Shown here piece by piece: positions 1 to 5,932 of a DNA stretch of 5,932 nt. Below the pieces are notes generated by a model. That model had not been told where the DNA came from and did not search any database. It worked only from the letters and a program-made list of their open reading frames with translations. Position numbers and translations under genes: made by a program. How positions within the stretch are numbered: the first letter of the stretch is position 1; each line of letters starts with the position of its first letter. Location: positions 1 to 5,932 of the forward strand of contig JAUUYB010000072.1 in assembly GCA_030590605.1 (NCBI GenBank), written 5' to 3'. This DNA comes from Candidatus Woesearchaeota archaeon. GTDB taxonomy: Archaea; Nanobdellota; Nanobdellia; Woesearchaeales; JAUUYB01.

Positions 1-737
1 CAGGACTTATCAAAAACATCATCTCTTCCTACCCTGAATTGGATATCTCTATCCTTACCAATGGGACAATCCTTGACGAGAGATGGGTCAACCGCCTGAA
101 TCAAGATGATGTCAAGGTCCAAGTCAGCATCGATGGGATGCAAAAAACACACGATACCTACAGGAAAGCAGGGACAAAAGGATCGTTTTCAATGATAGAC
201 CTCGAGCTGATCAAGAGGTTGAAGAACTCTTCCGCTAACCTCGTCTTCAACCCAAATACATGCAATTCTCTCTTCGATAACGCAACTTTCCTCTCAAGAT
301 ATTTCAAGAGCGTCAGGCTTAGTTATGACCTGACCATGGAATGGGATGGAAAATCACTGTCCATCCTTCAAAAAGAGATCGAGCGGCTGGCAGACTCAGG
401 GATGGATATCGAGAACTTCAATCTGATATGCAAAGAGTCTGCATGTGATACTATCTGCTGTTCTCCAGACGGCATCTTCTTCTCATGCCTGCTTTTTATC
501 CAGGACCCGTCCTCTCACTCCCTTGGAGACACCATCAACGGGATAGATATGGAAAAGAGAGCCGAAATGATACTCAAGTCTAACCAGGAAATCAAAAAAC
601 TCACAGAAGGACGATTGCCTGCAGGAGGAAACATGTGCCTTATCCCTATCTACCACACAACCGACAGGAAAAAGTTCCTCAAACTCGCTCTCAGTTTCAA
701 AGCGATAAATAAGATCATGAATAAATATGCTCATTGA
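1..737 (+). CDS. Radical SAM protein with degenerate SPASM-like C-terminus (5' end outside window)
   Basis: The frame is open from the left edge (first full codon at base 3) to a TGA at 735-737, giving 244 visible residues. A TTG at 39 reads as Leu inside a conserved strand and is not a real start. Numbering from base 3, the visible part starts just after where the CX3CX2C and GGEP motifs should be. It contains the core-barrel segments TNG (19-21), VSIDG (41-45) and HDTYRKAGTKGSF (50-62), typical of peptide-modifying radical SAM enzymes. The C-terminal part has C143, C148, C152, C153, an SPDG turn and C162, then LGDTIN and a lone GGNMC (C212). This resembles the first half of a SPASM domain (C-x9-G-x4-C, then LGN). 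The usual later C-x2-C-x5-C ligands are missing, so it may hold only one auxiliary cluster. About 100 residues are probably lost to the left. It converges on the - strand operon with only 20 bases between stops. The substrate is unknown, and its link to the operon is inferred from proximity only. Confidence 0.85.
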   Translation, partial: GLIKNIISSYPELDISILTNGTILDERWVNRLNQDDVKVQVSIDGMQKTHDTYRKAGTKGSFSMIDLELIKRLKNSSANLVFNPNTCNSLFDNATFLSRYFKSVRLSYDLTMEWDGKSLSILQKEIERLADSGMDIENFNLICKESACDTICCSPDGIFFSCLLFIQDPSSHSLGDTINGIDMEKRAEMILKSNQEIKKLTEGRLPAGGNMCLIPIYHTTDRKKFLKLALSFKAINKIMNKYAH

Positions 738-757
738 AACTTCTATAGCTCCCTATC

Positions 758-2122
758 TCAACCGTTGAACAACGAGTAGACGTCCTCTTGGTTAGTATCA
801 TCCGTGAATAACTTTACGTGGCCCCCCACTCCTTTCTTCAAGATCTGGAGATGCCGAAACGCCCGTTCCTGCACCTTATCCCACAGCAGCCCATCTATCT
901 CATCAAACCGGTTGCCATACTCGAACGTAAATTCTCCGATCCTATGCCTTAACGGGGCAATTCCAGTAAGACCGAACTCCCTCGGCTGTTCCTGCATGAG
1001 AGAGGGGGTCTTCAGCTCAAAAGTGTTCACATACGCGCCTGCTATCGATGATCTGTTCTCCCTCAAGAAATCTATTGTGGATTGCACAACCTCTTCTTTC
1101 TCATGAGGGAATCCTACAATAAGTTCGAGAACCGTCTGGATTCCTGCGTCTGCCGCATCCATAAATATCTTACTTGCCAGCTTTATCGTTGTCGGCTTCT
1201 TCAAGTACTTGAGCATCCGATCGTTCGCTGACTCCATACCAAAAATCAACCTGACACACCCAGCTGCCTTCATCTTCTTCAACAACCCAGAGTCCAGTCT
1301 CGCAGGGAAGGCACAATCAGTCCACTTGATACCTGAATCCCTCTTAATCAATAAGTCACAAAACTTATCCAACCATACAGGATCCATATTTATCGTACGA
1401 TCAAGGAAATAAACATTCCGTGTCAGCTTGGAAATCTTCTCAAGCCCATCCACCGCCTCTTCAGGATCAAGAATGTGGGGAGACTTATCATAGTCGAGAC
1501 AGAATGCGCATCTGTATGTGCATCCGCTCATAAGCTGGAAAGGCAGGACAATCAGCCCAGCGTTCTTTCTGTAGACCGATAGGTCGAACCCAGAGAAATC
1601 AGGAACAATCACCTTACGATGGAACTTCCACACCGTGTTCCTGATGCTCTCCCCTTCCCTATACAACAGATTCGGCACATCCTTCAGATCCTTTGCTTCG
1701 CATAATCGTCTGAAGGGTTCCTCTCCTGAGAACATGGCATCAATACAATAATCAATCGATCTGCATCGCTCCATGATCTGTCGGTATATGCTTGAGAAAG
1801 TCCCTACTTCGCTGTACGCACCACCTATCACGATCCGTGTCGATGACTCATTCTTGAGACTCTCAGCAAGCGCCATAACAAAACGTAATGGTTCAGGAGT
1901 CAGACGGTTAAGGAGCGAAAAGCCTATGAGATCGAGATCCATCCCACTGATGATCCTCGTGATCTCTTTGACAGACGATGGATTGCATTCCATCTCAGAA
2001 AAATCGTTGACAACAACATCGATCCCGTGCTCCTTAAGATATGCTGTTATTGTCCCCAACCCAAAGAAGGGCATTATCGGTCTCTGTATGCTTCCTGGAG
2101 GGATGAACAGACCAACCTTCAT
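758..2122 (-). CDS. B12-binding-domain radical SAM protein, 454 aa
   Basis: Residues 1-145 look like a cobalamin-binding Rossmann-type domain: MKVGLFIPPG at the start, then DLIGFSLL, a Gly-rich IVIGGAYS loop and a FSGEEP segment. No DxHxxG motif is visible; this is common in this class, where cobalamin would be bound without a histidine ligand. The linker PDFSGFDLSVY (174-184) is typical of such proteins. The radical SAM core follows with CTYRCAFC (C201, C205, C208), the ligands for the [4Fe-4S] cluster that cleaves S-adenosylmethionine. GMESANDRMLKYLKK (295-309) and IVGFPHE (335-341) mark later barrel strands. Family members include methyltransferases acting on unactivated carbons and enzymes of ring formation or rearrangement, so the reaction cannot be fixed here. 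The ATG at 2120-2122 is supported by GGAGG seven bases upstream. It overlaps the stop of the upstream 289-aa gene as ATGA and is the last gene of the operon. Confidence 0.9.
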   Translation of the reverse strand: MKVGLFIPPGSIQRPIMPFFGLGTITAYLKEHGIDVVVNDFSEMECNPSSVKEITRIISGMDLDLIGFSLLNRLTPEPLRFVMALAESLKNESSTRIVIGGAYSEVGTFSSIYRQIMERCRSIDYCIDAMFSGEEPFRRLCEAKDLKDVPNLLYREGESIRNTVWKFHRKVIVPDFSGFDLSVYRKNAGLIVLPFQLMSGCTYRCAFCLDYDKSPHILDPEEAVDGLEKISKLTRNVYFLDRTINMDPVWLDKFCDLLIKRDSGIKWTDCAFPARLDSGLLKKMKAAGCVRLIFGMESANDRMLKYLKKPTTIKLASKIFMDAADAGIQTVLELIVGFPHEKEEVVQSTIDFLRENRSSIAGAYVNTFELKTPSLMQEQPREFGLTGIAPLRHRIGEFTFEYGNRFDEIDGLLWDKVQERAFRHLQILKKGVGGHVKLFTDDTNQEDVYSLFNG

Positions 2123-2988
2123 CGGACCGCCTCCAATCCCTTATCTCCGAATCGCTCAAGATACGGGATAGACACCCCAGGACAATCCTCGATATGCCTG
2201 CACCCCTCACAGCTACCTGGCTTGACCATCATCTTTTCCTGCTCATCCATGTGATGGTATATCCTCGTATGATCTATGACTAGTATGTCTGGCTGCGTGC
2301 GCTCTGCAAAAACATCATCATCCAGCATGCAGAACGGGACAAGCTCTGTCCTCACCTGAAGTCCTGCTTGTTTGCTCGTCTTGACTGCATCAGATATATA
2401 TGGGCGTGCAGCCGAAATGGAAGGAATCGTAGAATCAATATTCTTAAGAGCATTCCCTTCAGGATACATAAGGGAAAACTGAATCTGCGAAGGATTGAAT
2501 CTCTTCAACATCCCAGGCATGTGAGGCAATGATACCAGATTCTGCTTCACGACAGGGATATTTATGAGTAAATACATACCCTCCTCAGATATGTTCTTAA
2601 ATCCATTCAGGGTCTGCCTGAAACTTCCAGGGACCTGAGTCAGAAGATCATGTATCTTCGCTTCATCGCTGCAGACAGATGCCAGGAACCCTGTCACTCC
2701 CGCGCTCTTCAGGCCGCCTAACATAACCTTATCAGATAACATCCTTGCGTTTGTTTGCAGATAGACAACGTCTGAAAACCTTTTAGCCAGACTTATCATC
2801 TCTTTGATATCCGGGTAGATGGTCGGCTCCCCCCCAGTCAGGATGACCTTATCGAACCTTCCTTCTATTTCACTCAATGACTTACAGATATCAGCTCTCC
2901 TGAAACCCTGCTGTTCTTTCGCCTGGTAACAGTACAAACAGTTATTGTTACACATATTACCCAGCTTGACAATCAATCGTTTCTCCAT
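2119..2988 (-). CDS. Radical SAM protein with C-terminal auxiliary Cys motif, 289 aa
   Basis: A complete small radical SAM enzyme. CNNNCLYC (C13, C17, C20) provides the SAM-cleaving [4Fe-4S] cluster ligands, and ILTGGEPT (49-56) is the SAM-binding GGEP strand. The strand that usually reads SIHG is replaced by ASVCSDEAKIHD (103-114), with C106 where small or polar residues are usual. A YPEGNA segment (175-180) lies on a late barrel strand. The C-terminus has C220 (VPFC), then C260, C263, C269 in C-x2-C-x5-C-x-G-V-x3-Y, suggesting four ligands for a second Fe-S cluster. The same signature recurs in the proteins encoded at 3727-5478 and 5475-5932, and the PEGNA segment is shared with the latter. 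The ATG at 2986-2988 follows AGGAAGGAG, with only three bases between the last G and the ATG. The gene overlaps its upstream neighbour by 16 bases and its downstream neighbour by 4. It contains 10 AGR codons among 15 Arg. Substrate unknown. Confidence 0.9.
   Translation of the reverse strand: MEKRLIVKLGNMCNNNCLYCYQAKEQQGFRRADICKSLSEIEGRFDKVILTGGEPTIYPDIKEMISLAKRFSDVVYLQTNARMLSDKVMLGGLKSAGVTGFLASVCSDEAKIHDLLTQVPGSFRQTLNGFKNISEEGMYLLINIPVVKQNLVSLPHMPGMLKRFNPSQIQFSLMYPEGNALKNIDSTIPSISAARPYISDAVKTSKQAGLQVRTELVPFCMLDDDVFAERTQPDILVIDHTRIYHHMDEQEKMMVKPGSCEGCRHIEDCPGVSIPYLERFGDKGLEAVR
2130..2134 (-). promoter_or_regulatory. Shine-Dalgarno site of the B12 radical SAM gene
   Basis: GGAGG on the - strand, seven bases before the ATG at 2122. 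It lies inside the last codons of the upstream 289-aa gene, whose stop overlaps the start as ATGA. This settles the start and indicates coupled translation. Confidence 0.8.
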
Positions 2989-3773
2989 TTTCTCCTTCCT
3001 TCACTTATATGGTAGATCGTCCTCTTGTTGCCACCATACGAGAGATAGTTGGGCAACTTCCCTGCCCTTACCAAAAACCTAGCGCATTCCTGAAGAATCC
3101 CTCTTGGAATCGCTTTCTCAATATCTATGCTGCTGATATGGTGATGGAATGATCTTACCGGCGCCCTATCTTTCTCATACCTTATGCACTCAATGGCATC
3201 ATCATCAAGATCCATCCCCTCTATCTTGGGAGGCACTCTTTTCGAGCGGTAATACGCTTTCAATACATCCTTCCCCTGCTCGAAATCTATGCATAGGAAG
3301 AGGAATGAGCTATCGGGAACTGTGTCTAGGCCAATAATCGAAGAAACTCTCCTGGCTAAATCCTCTCTCCATCCGAGCCCATACCTCTCAAGCGAGTAGA
3401 GGTAGACCTTCGTCCTCTTCTGTTCATCTGTCCAGTCAATCCCGAACGCGAGCTCTATATCCTCATCGATCTGTGAAAATATTTTTGCGCCAATCTCCTT
3501 TTTCCCAATCCTACCAAGGATATCCAGGATTGCGGTCTCATGCCAGCCCTTCCTCAGTCCATACCACACCAATCTGAACGGATGAACGCTTTCCCCATAT
3601 GATAGAGATGCTTCCAGACGGTCATCAGGGTGAAGCATATTGTTCTTGGCAAGCTCGCTATTTATCTGCACCATCTCGTCAGCGAACCGGATTTTCGCAA
3701 CTTCTGCGTATCCAGTTATGAACGACTCATTCAAAATTCCAGAGCACTCCTTCGAACCGGCTTTTTCTTGCAT
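2973..3773 (-). CDS. Unknown protein (~266 aa) inside radical SAM operon; possible ABBA-type barrel
   Basis: I do not recognise this family with confidence. There is no signal peptide, membrane segment or Fe-S motif, and it is the only complete operon gene that is not a radical SAM protein. The frame is open further up, to an ATG at 3861-3863 (296 aa), but that would overlap the previous gene by 137 bases. I prefer the ATG at 3771-3773, which has GGAGG at 3786-3790 (12 bases upstream, rather far) and overlaps the previous gene by 47 bases. In 266-aa numbering, several likely strands carry alternating basic and aromatic residues: FRLVWYGLRKG (66-76), GIDW then KRTKVYLYS (119-127), FLCIDFEQGKDVLKAYYR (159-176) and KRTIYHIS (250-257). 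Residues 207-212 read RSFHHH. R/K-x-Y strands and a D-F-E-x-G-K segment loosely resemble ABBA aromatic prenyltransferases (NphB/CloQ or the TruF/LynF/PatF peptide group). That is inference from pattern, not a match. Alternatives include an unrelated β-rich enzyme or a substrate-binding partner. Confidence 0.8.
   Translation of the reverse strand: MQEKAGSKECSGILNESFITGYAEVAKIRFADEMVQINSELAKNNMLHPDDRLEASLSYGESVHPFRLVWYGLRKGWHETAILDILGRIGKKEIGAKIFSQIDEDIELAFGIDWTDEQKRTKVYLYSLERYGLGWREDLARRVSSIIGLDTVPDSSFLFLCIDFEQGKDVLKAYYRSKRVPPKIEGMDLDDDAIECIRYEKDRAPVRSFHHHISSIDIEKAIPRGILQECARFLVRAGKLPNYLSYGGNKRTIYHISEGRRKWRND
2992..3000 (-). promoter_or_regulatory. Shine-Dalgarno site of the 289-aa radical SAM gene
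   Basis: AGGAAGGAG on the - strand, inside the end of the upstream gene. The last G is only three bases from the ATG at 2988, while the first AGGA sits at a more usual distance. Either could pair with 16S rRNA. Confidence 0.6.
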
Positions 3774-5478
3774 AGCTGAACAGTTCCTCCTTTCCCTTAA
3801 ATACTTTCCATCCGTCATCATCAAAAACGATCCTATCCCCTTTCTTAAACAACATAAAATCAATACCTATGCCCTCTTTTTGTGGATGCGTCGTCTTCAA
3901 AAGGGATACTCCTTGATACTCAATCACATCCCCCACAACCACTCCATTGAAGATCACACCTTCCCTGCTATCCCATGCAGGATACAACCCCTGCTCAGGA
4001 TCGAACCAAACAAGGCAAGGCATCCTCATCATCCTTTCAATCTCTTCTGCATACCTCGGGTACAGGCTCCTGATCGCCTCCAATATATCAGACGCATAGA
4101 CCAGACTCTTCTTACAATCATGACTGCACGGATAATGAAAGCTCAAGTAATGATTCGATACGCAATTGAGAAGATTATTCGCTAGAAACGGATATGCCTG
4201 CCCTGGCACGAAATATTTCTCTTTGTCCTTGGCTTTCAAACTATGCCTCTTGACATGAGATTCTACGCAACAATCAGGATACCCTAACATGAGACCAAAC
4301 TTTTTTACAGAATCAGGAGTCGGAACAACCGCAAGCTCTGGATCCATGTCTCTTAACTTTTTTGCATCCTCTACAGTCTTCGAGATATATACATAGATCG
4401 ATCCTGGATTAGAGCTGTCCAACGGAATGAGATTCTTTTCTCTCTCCTCGAAACGGCTAGGCTTTCCAGGAAGGAGCTTCCTTTCCCCTACCTTAACTTC
4501 CAGACCAAACCTACAGCACCATCCTTTCACTTCATCAAGTTCATCTAAGTCCTTGACAGAAATCCTCATCGCAGGTTTGATCCTAGCGTTTACAGCGAAC
4601 AGATCAGGTAACGCGCCTTGCAAAGGAAGAGGCGCACCAATAGAGAAGGAAAGTGGAGGGGATAATACCTTTGTAAATTCACTATCTCCATATAACAATA
4701 TATACCCTTTCGAGACGCCAGAACATTCGAAACCGCAACTGTCACATTCCTTGAATCTCACTTTTGCATCATTATCCTCAAGACATGGGGAAAAATGATG
4801 CCTGTACCCTTCCGGGATAGTACATGGAGGAAATTCTATAAGATGAATATTCAGTCCCGATTGGAAACGGTCTATCACTCCTGTAAGCACAAGAACAGCA
4901 TCAGTCACCTTCGGAACCATCTCTCTCGAGAATGATCCTCTTGAGATAGGTGCAATATTCAGCAGATGAACCGCTTTTACTCCCATCTTCACAAGGAGAT
5001 CCAGGATCCTATCCATCGAAGGGAGCGTAATCTTTGTAACCAAAACATTCACGATAAGATCAACCGGCAATTTTACTGCAGTATGAATCGCCTTCCATGC
5101 TTGGACATAACTCCCCTTCACCCGAGTCTGCGCGTCGTGCGTCTCCTTATCAGGACCATGGATAGAGATAACTAATTGGGATAATCCATCTTCGATAAGA
5201 GATTCGAGCGCCCCATCAATAGACAGCATACGGCCATTCGTCGTGATACCGATTGTCTTGAACCTTAACTTTCTTGCATACCTGATCATCTCTCCAAGAT
5301 CTTTCCTCAATGTCGGCTCTTTTCCCATAAAGTTCACAGTATCAGACACTTTCCGGAGAATCAACAACTCCCTCTTAATATCAAGAATAGGTCTCTTAGA
5401 TGGGGTCAGGTCCACCTCTGAACAAAAGACGCAATTGTTATTGCATTTATCTCCCACATACAGATACGGCCCACTCAC
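3727..5478 (-). CDS. Radical SAM protein fused to DUF483-like C-terminal domain, 583 aa
   Basis: Numbering is from a GTG at 5476-5478, which overlaps the upstream stop as GTGA and has a weak AAGGGGG eight bases before it. An ATG at 5506-5508 would add 10 residues but has AAGGA directly against it. CNNNCVFC (C12, C16, C19) binds the SAM-cleaving cluster. The GGEP strand reads MGKEPT (51-56), an unusual Gly-to-Lys change. TTNG (79-82), SIHGPDKETHD (105-115) and GSY complete a normal core. C219 and C232, then C245, C248, C252 in C-x2-C-x3-C-x-G-V-x3-Y, suggest an auxiliary cluster like those of its operon neighbours. After about residue 270 a second region of about 310 residues begins. It includes VVPTPDSVKKFGLMLGYPDCC (384-404) and PCSHDC (450-455), a Cys-rich pattern resembling DUF483 as I remember it. 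The last 100 residues are rich in predicted β-strand. The gene ends in TGA at 3727-3729 and overlaps the next gene. The role of the C-terminal domain is unknown; substrate or metal binding is a guess. Confidence 0.88.
   Translation of the reverse strand: MSGPYLYVGDKCNNNCVFCSEVDLTPSKRPILDIKRELLILRKVSDTVNFMGKEPTLRKDLGEMIRYARKLRFKTIGITTNGRMLSIDGALESLIEDGLSQLVISIHGPDKETHDAQTRVKGSYVQAWKAIHTAVKLPVDLIVNVLVTKITLPSMDRILDLLVKMGVKAVHLLNIAPISRGSFSREMVPKVTDAVLVLTGVIDRFQSGLNIHLIEFPPCTIPEGYRHHFSPCLEDNDAKVRFKECDSCGFECSGVSKGYILLYGDSEFTKVLSPPLSFSIGAPLPLQGALPDLFAVNARIKPAMRISVKDLDELDEVKGWCCRFGLEVKVGERKLLPGKPSRFEEREKNLIPLDSSNPGSIYVYISKTVEDAKKLRDMDPELAVVPTPDSVKKFGLMLGYPDCCVESHVKRHSLKAKDKEKYFVPGQAYPFLANNLLNCVSNHYLSFHYPCSHDCKKSLVYASDILEAIRSLYPRYAEEIERMMRMPCLVWFDPEQGLYPAWDSREGVIFNGVVVGDVIEYQGVSLLKTTHPQKEGIGIDFMLFKKGDRIVFDDDGWKVFKGKEELFSYARKSRFEGVLWNFE
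3786..3790 (-). promoter_or_regulatory. Probable Shine-Dalgarno site of the unknown 266-aa gene
   Basis: GGAGG on the - strand (within AAAGGAGGAA), 12 bases before the ATG at 3773 and inside the coding sequence of the preceding gene. The spacing is long, but no nearer in-frame start exists. It is the main reason for choosing 3773 over upstream ATGs. Confidence 0.55.
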
Positions 5479-5932
5479 AAGAAATACCCCCTTACTACAC
5501 CGCCGCATTCCTTAGCCAGACTGCATCCCTCACAATCATCCACAAATCGTTTTCTCCTATTCTTTTCTACATCCAGCTTGTCAGAGATAGTCTCCTGACC
5601 GAGTATCTTCGTATCTTTGATCTCAGATGACAAAAAGTGCCTCATCCCTCTTGAATTACCTTTAAACAAACATAATGGAAAATCTGTAAGTGTCATATTA
5701 CTAATCTTTTTGCTATACTTCTCCAGACCTGCCACTGAATCACATATGACCCCTAGATCTTCCTTGAGCCTATCGAAGTGTTCCTTGGCATTCCCTTCAG
5801 GAAGCATAAGAAGAAGATTCCAATTCTCGATACTCTCCCTGATCAGCAACTTAGCCAATCCATCAATATCTGACAGATTCGCCTTGCTGATTACTTTATT
5901 TATTATGAGATGTTCATGATGGTTCAACCTGG
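5475..5932 (-). CDS. Radical SAM protein, C-terminal part (5' end outside window)
   Basis: The frame is open to the right edge (last full codon 5928-5930) and ends in TGA at 5475-5477. A TTG at 5925-5927 is an internal Leu and not a start. Numbering from that Leu, 150 residues are seen. The CX3CX2C and GGEP region lies outside, so assignment rests on resemblance to the 289-aa protein of the same operon. Shared features are a strand like LIINKVI (7-13), LMLPEGNA (40-47) matching LMYPEGNA there, a lone C86 in DFPLC, and C132, C135, C141 in C-x2-C-x5-C-x-G-V-x3-Y. That signature would ligate an auxiliary Fe-S cluster. Between residues 48 and 130 is a charged, less conserved helical region. The stop overlaps the GTG of the following gene by four bases (GTGA), so the two are probably translationally coupled. 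If it matches its paralogue, about 140 residues are missing. Confidence 0.8.
   Translation of the reverse strand, partial: RLNHHEHLIINKVISKANLSDIDGLAKLLIRESIENWNLLLMLPEGNAKEHFDRLKEDLGVICDSVAGLEKYSKKISNMTLTDFPLCLFKGNSRGMRHFLSSEIKDTKILGQETISDKLDVEKNRRKRFVDDCEGCSLAKECGGVVRGYFL
5487..5493 (-). promoter_or_regulatory. Weak Shine-Dalgarno-like site before GTG start at 5478
   Basis: AAGGGGG on the - strand, eight bases before the GTG at 5476-5478. It is not a perfect anti-16S match, but its spacing is better than that of the AAGGA abutting the ATG at 5508. Together with the GTGA stop/start overlap it favours the shorter 583-aa protein. Confidence 0.4.

Noticed and set aside
483..734. 83-codon - strand frame opposite the + strand radical SAM gene
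   Set aside because: The + strand frame carries clear radical SAM and SPASM-like motifs; the - strand frame is its shadow.
758..768. TCAACCGTTGA inverted repeat at the convergent gene ends, as a terminator
   Set aside because: Five-base arms with a one-base centre cannot form a normal hairpin loop, no T-run follows, and it overlaps the last codons of the operon.
1773..2254. Two + strand open frames (132 and 75 codons)
   Set aside because: Antisense to the B12 and 289-aa radical SAM genes, with no good Shine-Dalgarno or family resemblance.
3774..3863. ATG codons at 3863 and 3813-3821 as starts of the unknown gene
   Set aside because: They would increase the overlap to about 90-137 bases and have no convincing Shine-Dalgarno site; the encoded extension looks like frame-shifted sequence of the preceding gene.
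3640..4185. Open frame of 181 codons on the + strand
   Set aside because: It lies antisense to two well-supported genes, has no recognisable motif, and its composition is that of a shadow of the opposite strand.
5479..5508. ATG at 5508 as start of the radical SAM/DUF483-like gene
   Set aside because: Its AAGGA abuts the ATG and it would overlap the upstream gene by 34 bases; the GTG at 5478 makes a GTGA coupling. The longer form is not fully excluded.
1..5932. RiPP precursor peptide gene within the window
   Set aside because: No small frame with its own ribosome site lies outside the listed genes; the only non-coding gap is 20 bases. A precursor, if any, is outside the window.

Overview
The window is a densely packed radical SAM gene cluster from an uncultivated-looking anaerobe. 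It holds one partial gene on the + strand (1-737) converging on a run of five tightly overlapping genes on the - strand (5932 down to 758). Four of those five, and the + strand gene, carry or look like parts of radical SAM enzymes. There are no RNA genes, insertion sequences, CRISPR arrays or long non-coding stretches. The only gap between genes is the 20 bases between the two convergent stop codons (738-757).

The host cannot be named from this sequence. Oxygen-sensitive Fe-S enzymes throughout point to an anaerobe. Arg codons are mostly AGG/AGA (10 of 15 in the gene at 2119-2988). Shine-Dalgarno sites are strong (GGAGG), and one protein ends in a domain resembling DUF483, which I associate mainly with archaea. 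An archaeon is therefore a reasonable guess, but some bacterial candidate phyla with many radical SAM genes would fit too.

The - strand operon reads in this order: (1) the C-terminal end of a radical SAM protein cut by the right edge; (2) a large radical SAM protein fused to a C-terminal domain with an LGYPDCC motif; (3) a roughly 266-aa protein with no Fe-S motif and no confident family, whose repeated R/K-x-Y strand pattern faintly recalls ABBA-type aromatic prenyltransferases; (4) a 289-aa radical SAM protein of the same subfamily as the first; (5) a 454-aa cobalamin-binding-domain radical SAM protein. Successive genes overlap by 4, 47, 16 and 4 bases on my start choices, so they are probably co-transcribed and translationally coupled.

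Three operon proteins share a C-terminal signature, C-x2-C-x(3-5)-C-x-G-V-x3-Y, preceded by a lone Cys. This looks like ligands for a second Fe-S cluster and suggests a set of related modifying enzymes. The convergent + strand gene is a different, SPASM-like radical SAM protein with a degenerate Cys set. Together this looks like a multi-enzyme modification or biosynthesis pathway, perhaps peptide (RiPP) maturation or a small-molecule pathway. No precursor peptide, transporter or protease lies inside the window, so substrate and product are unknown.
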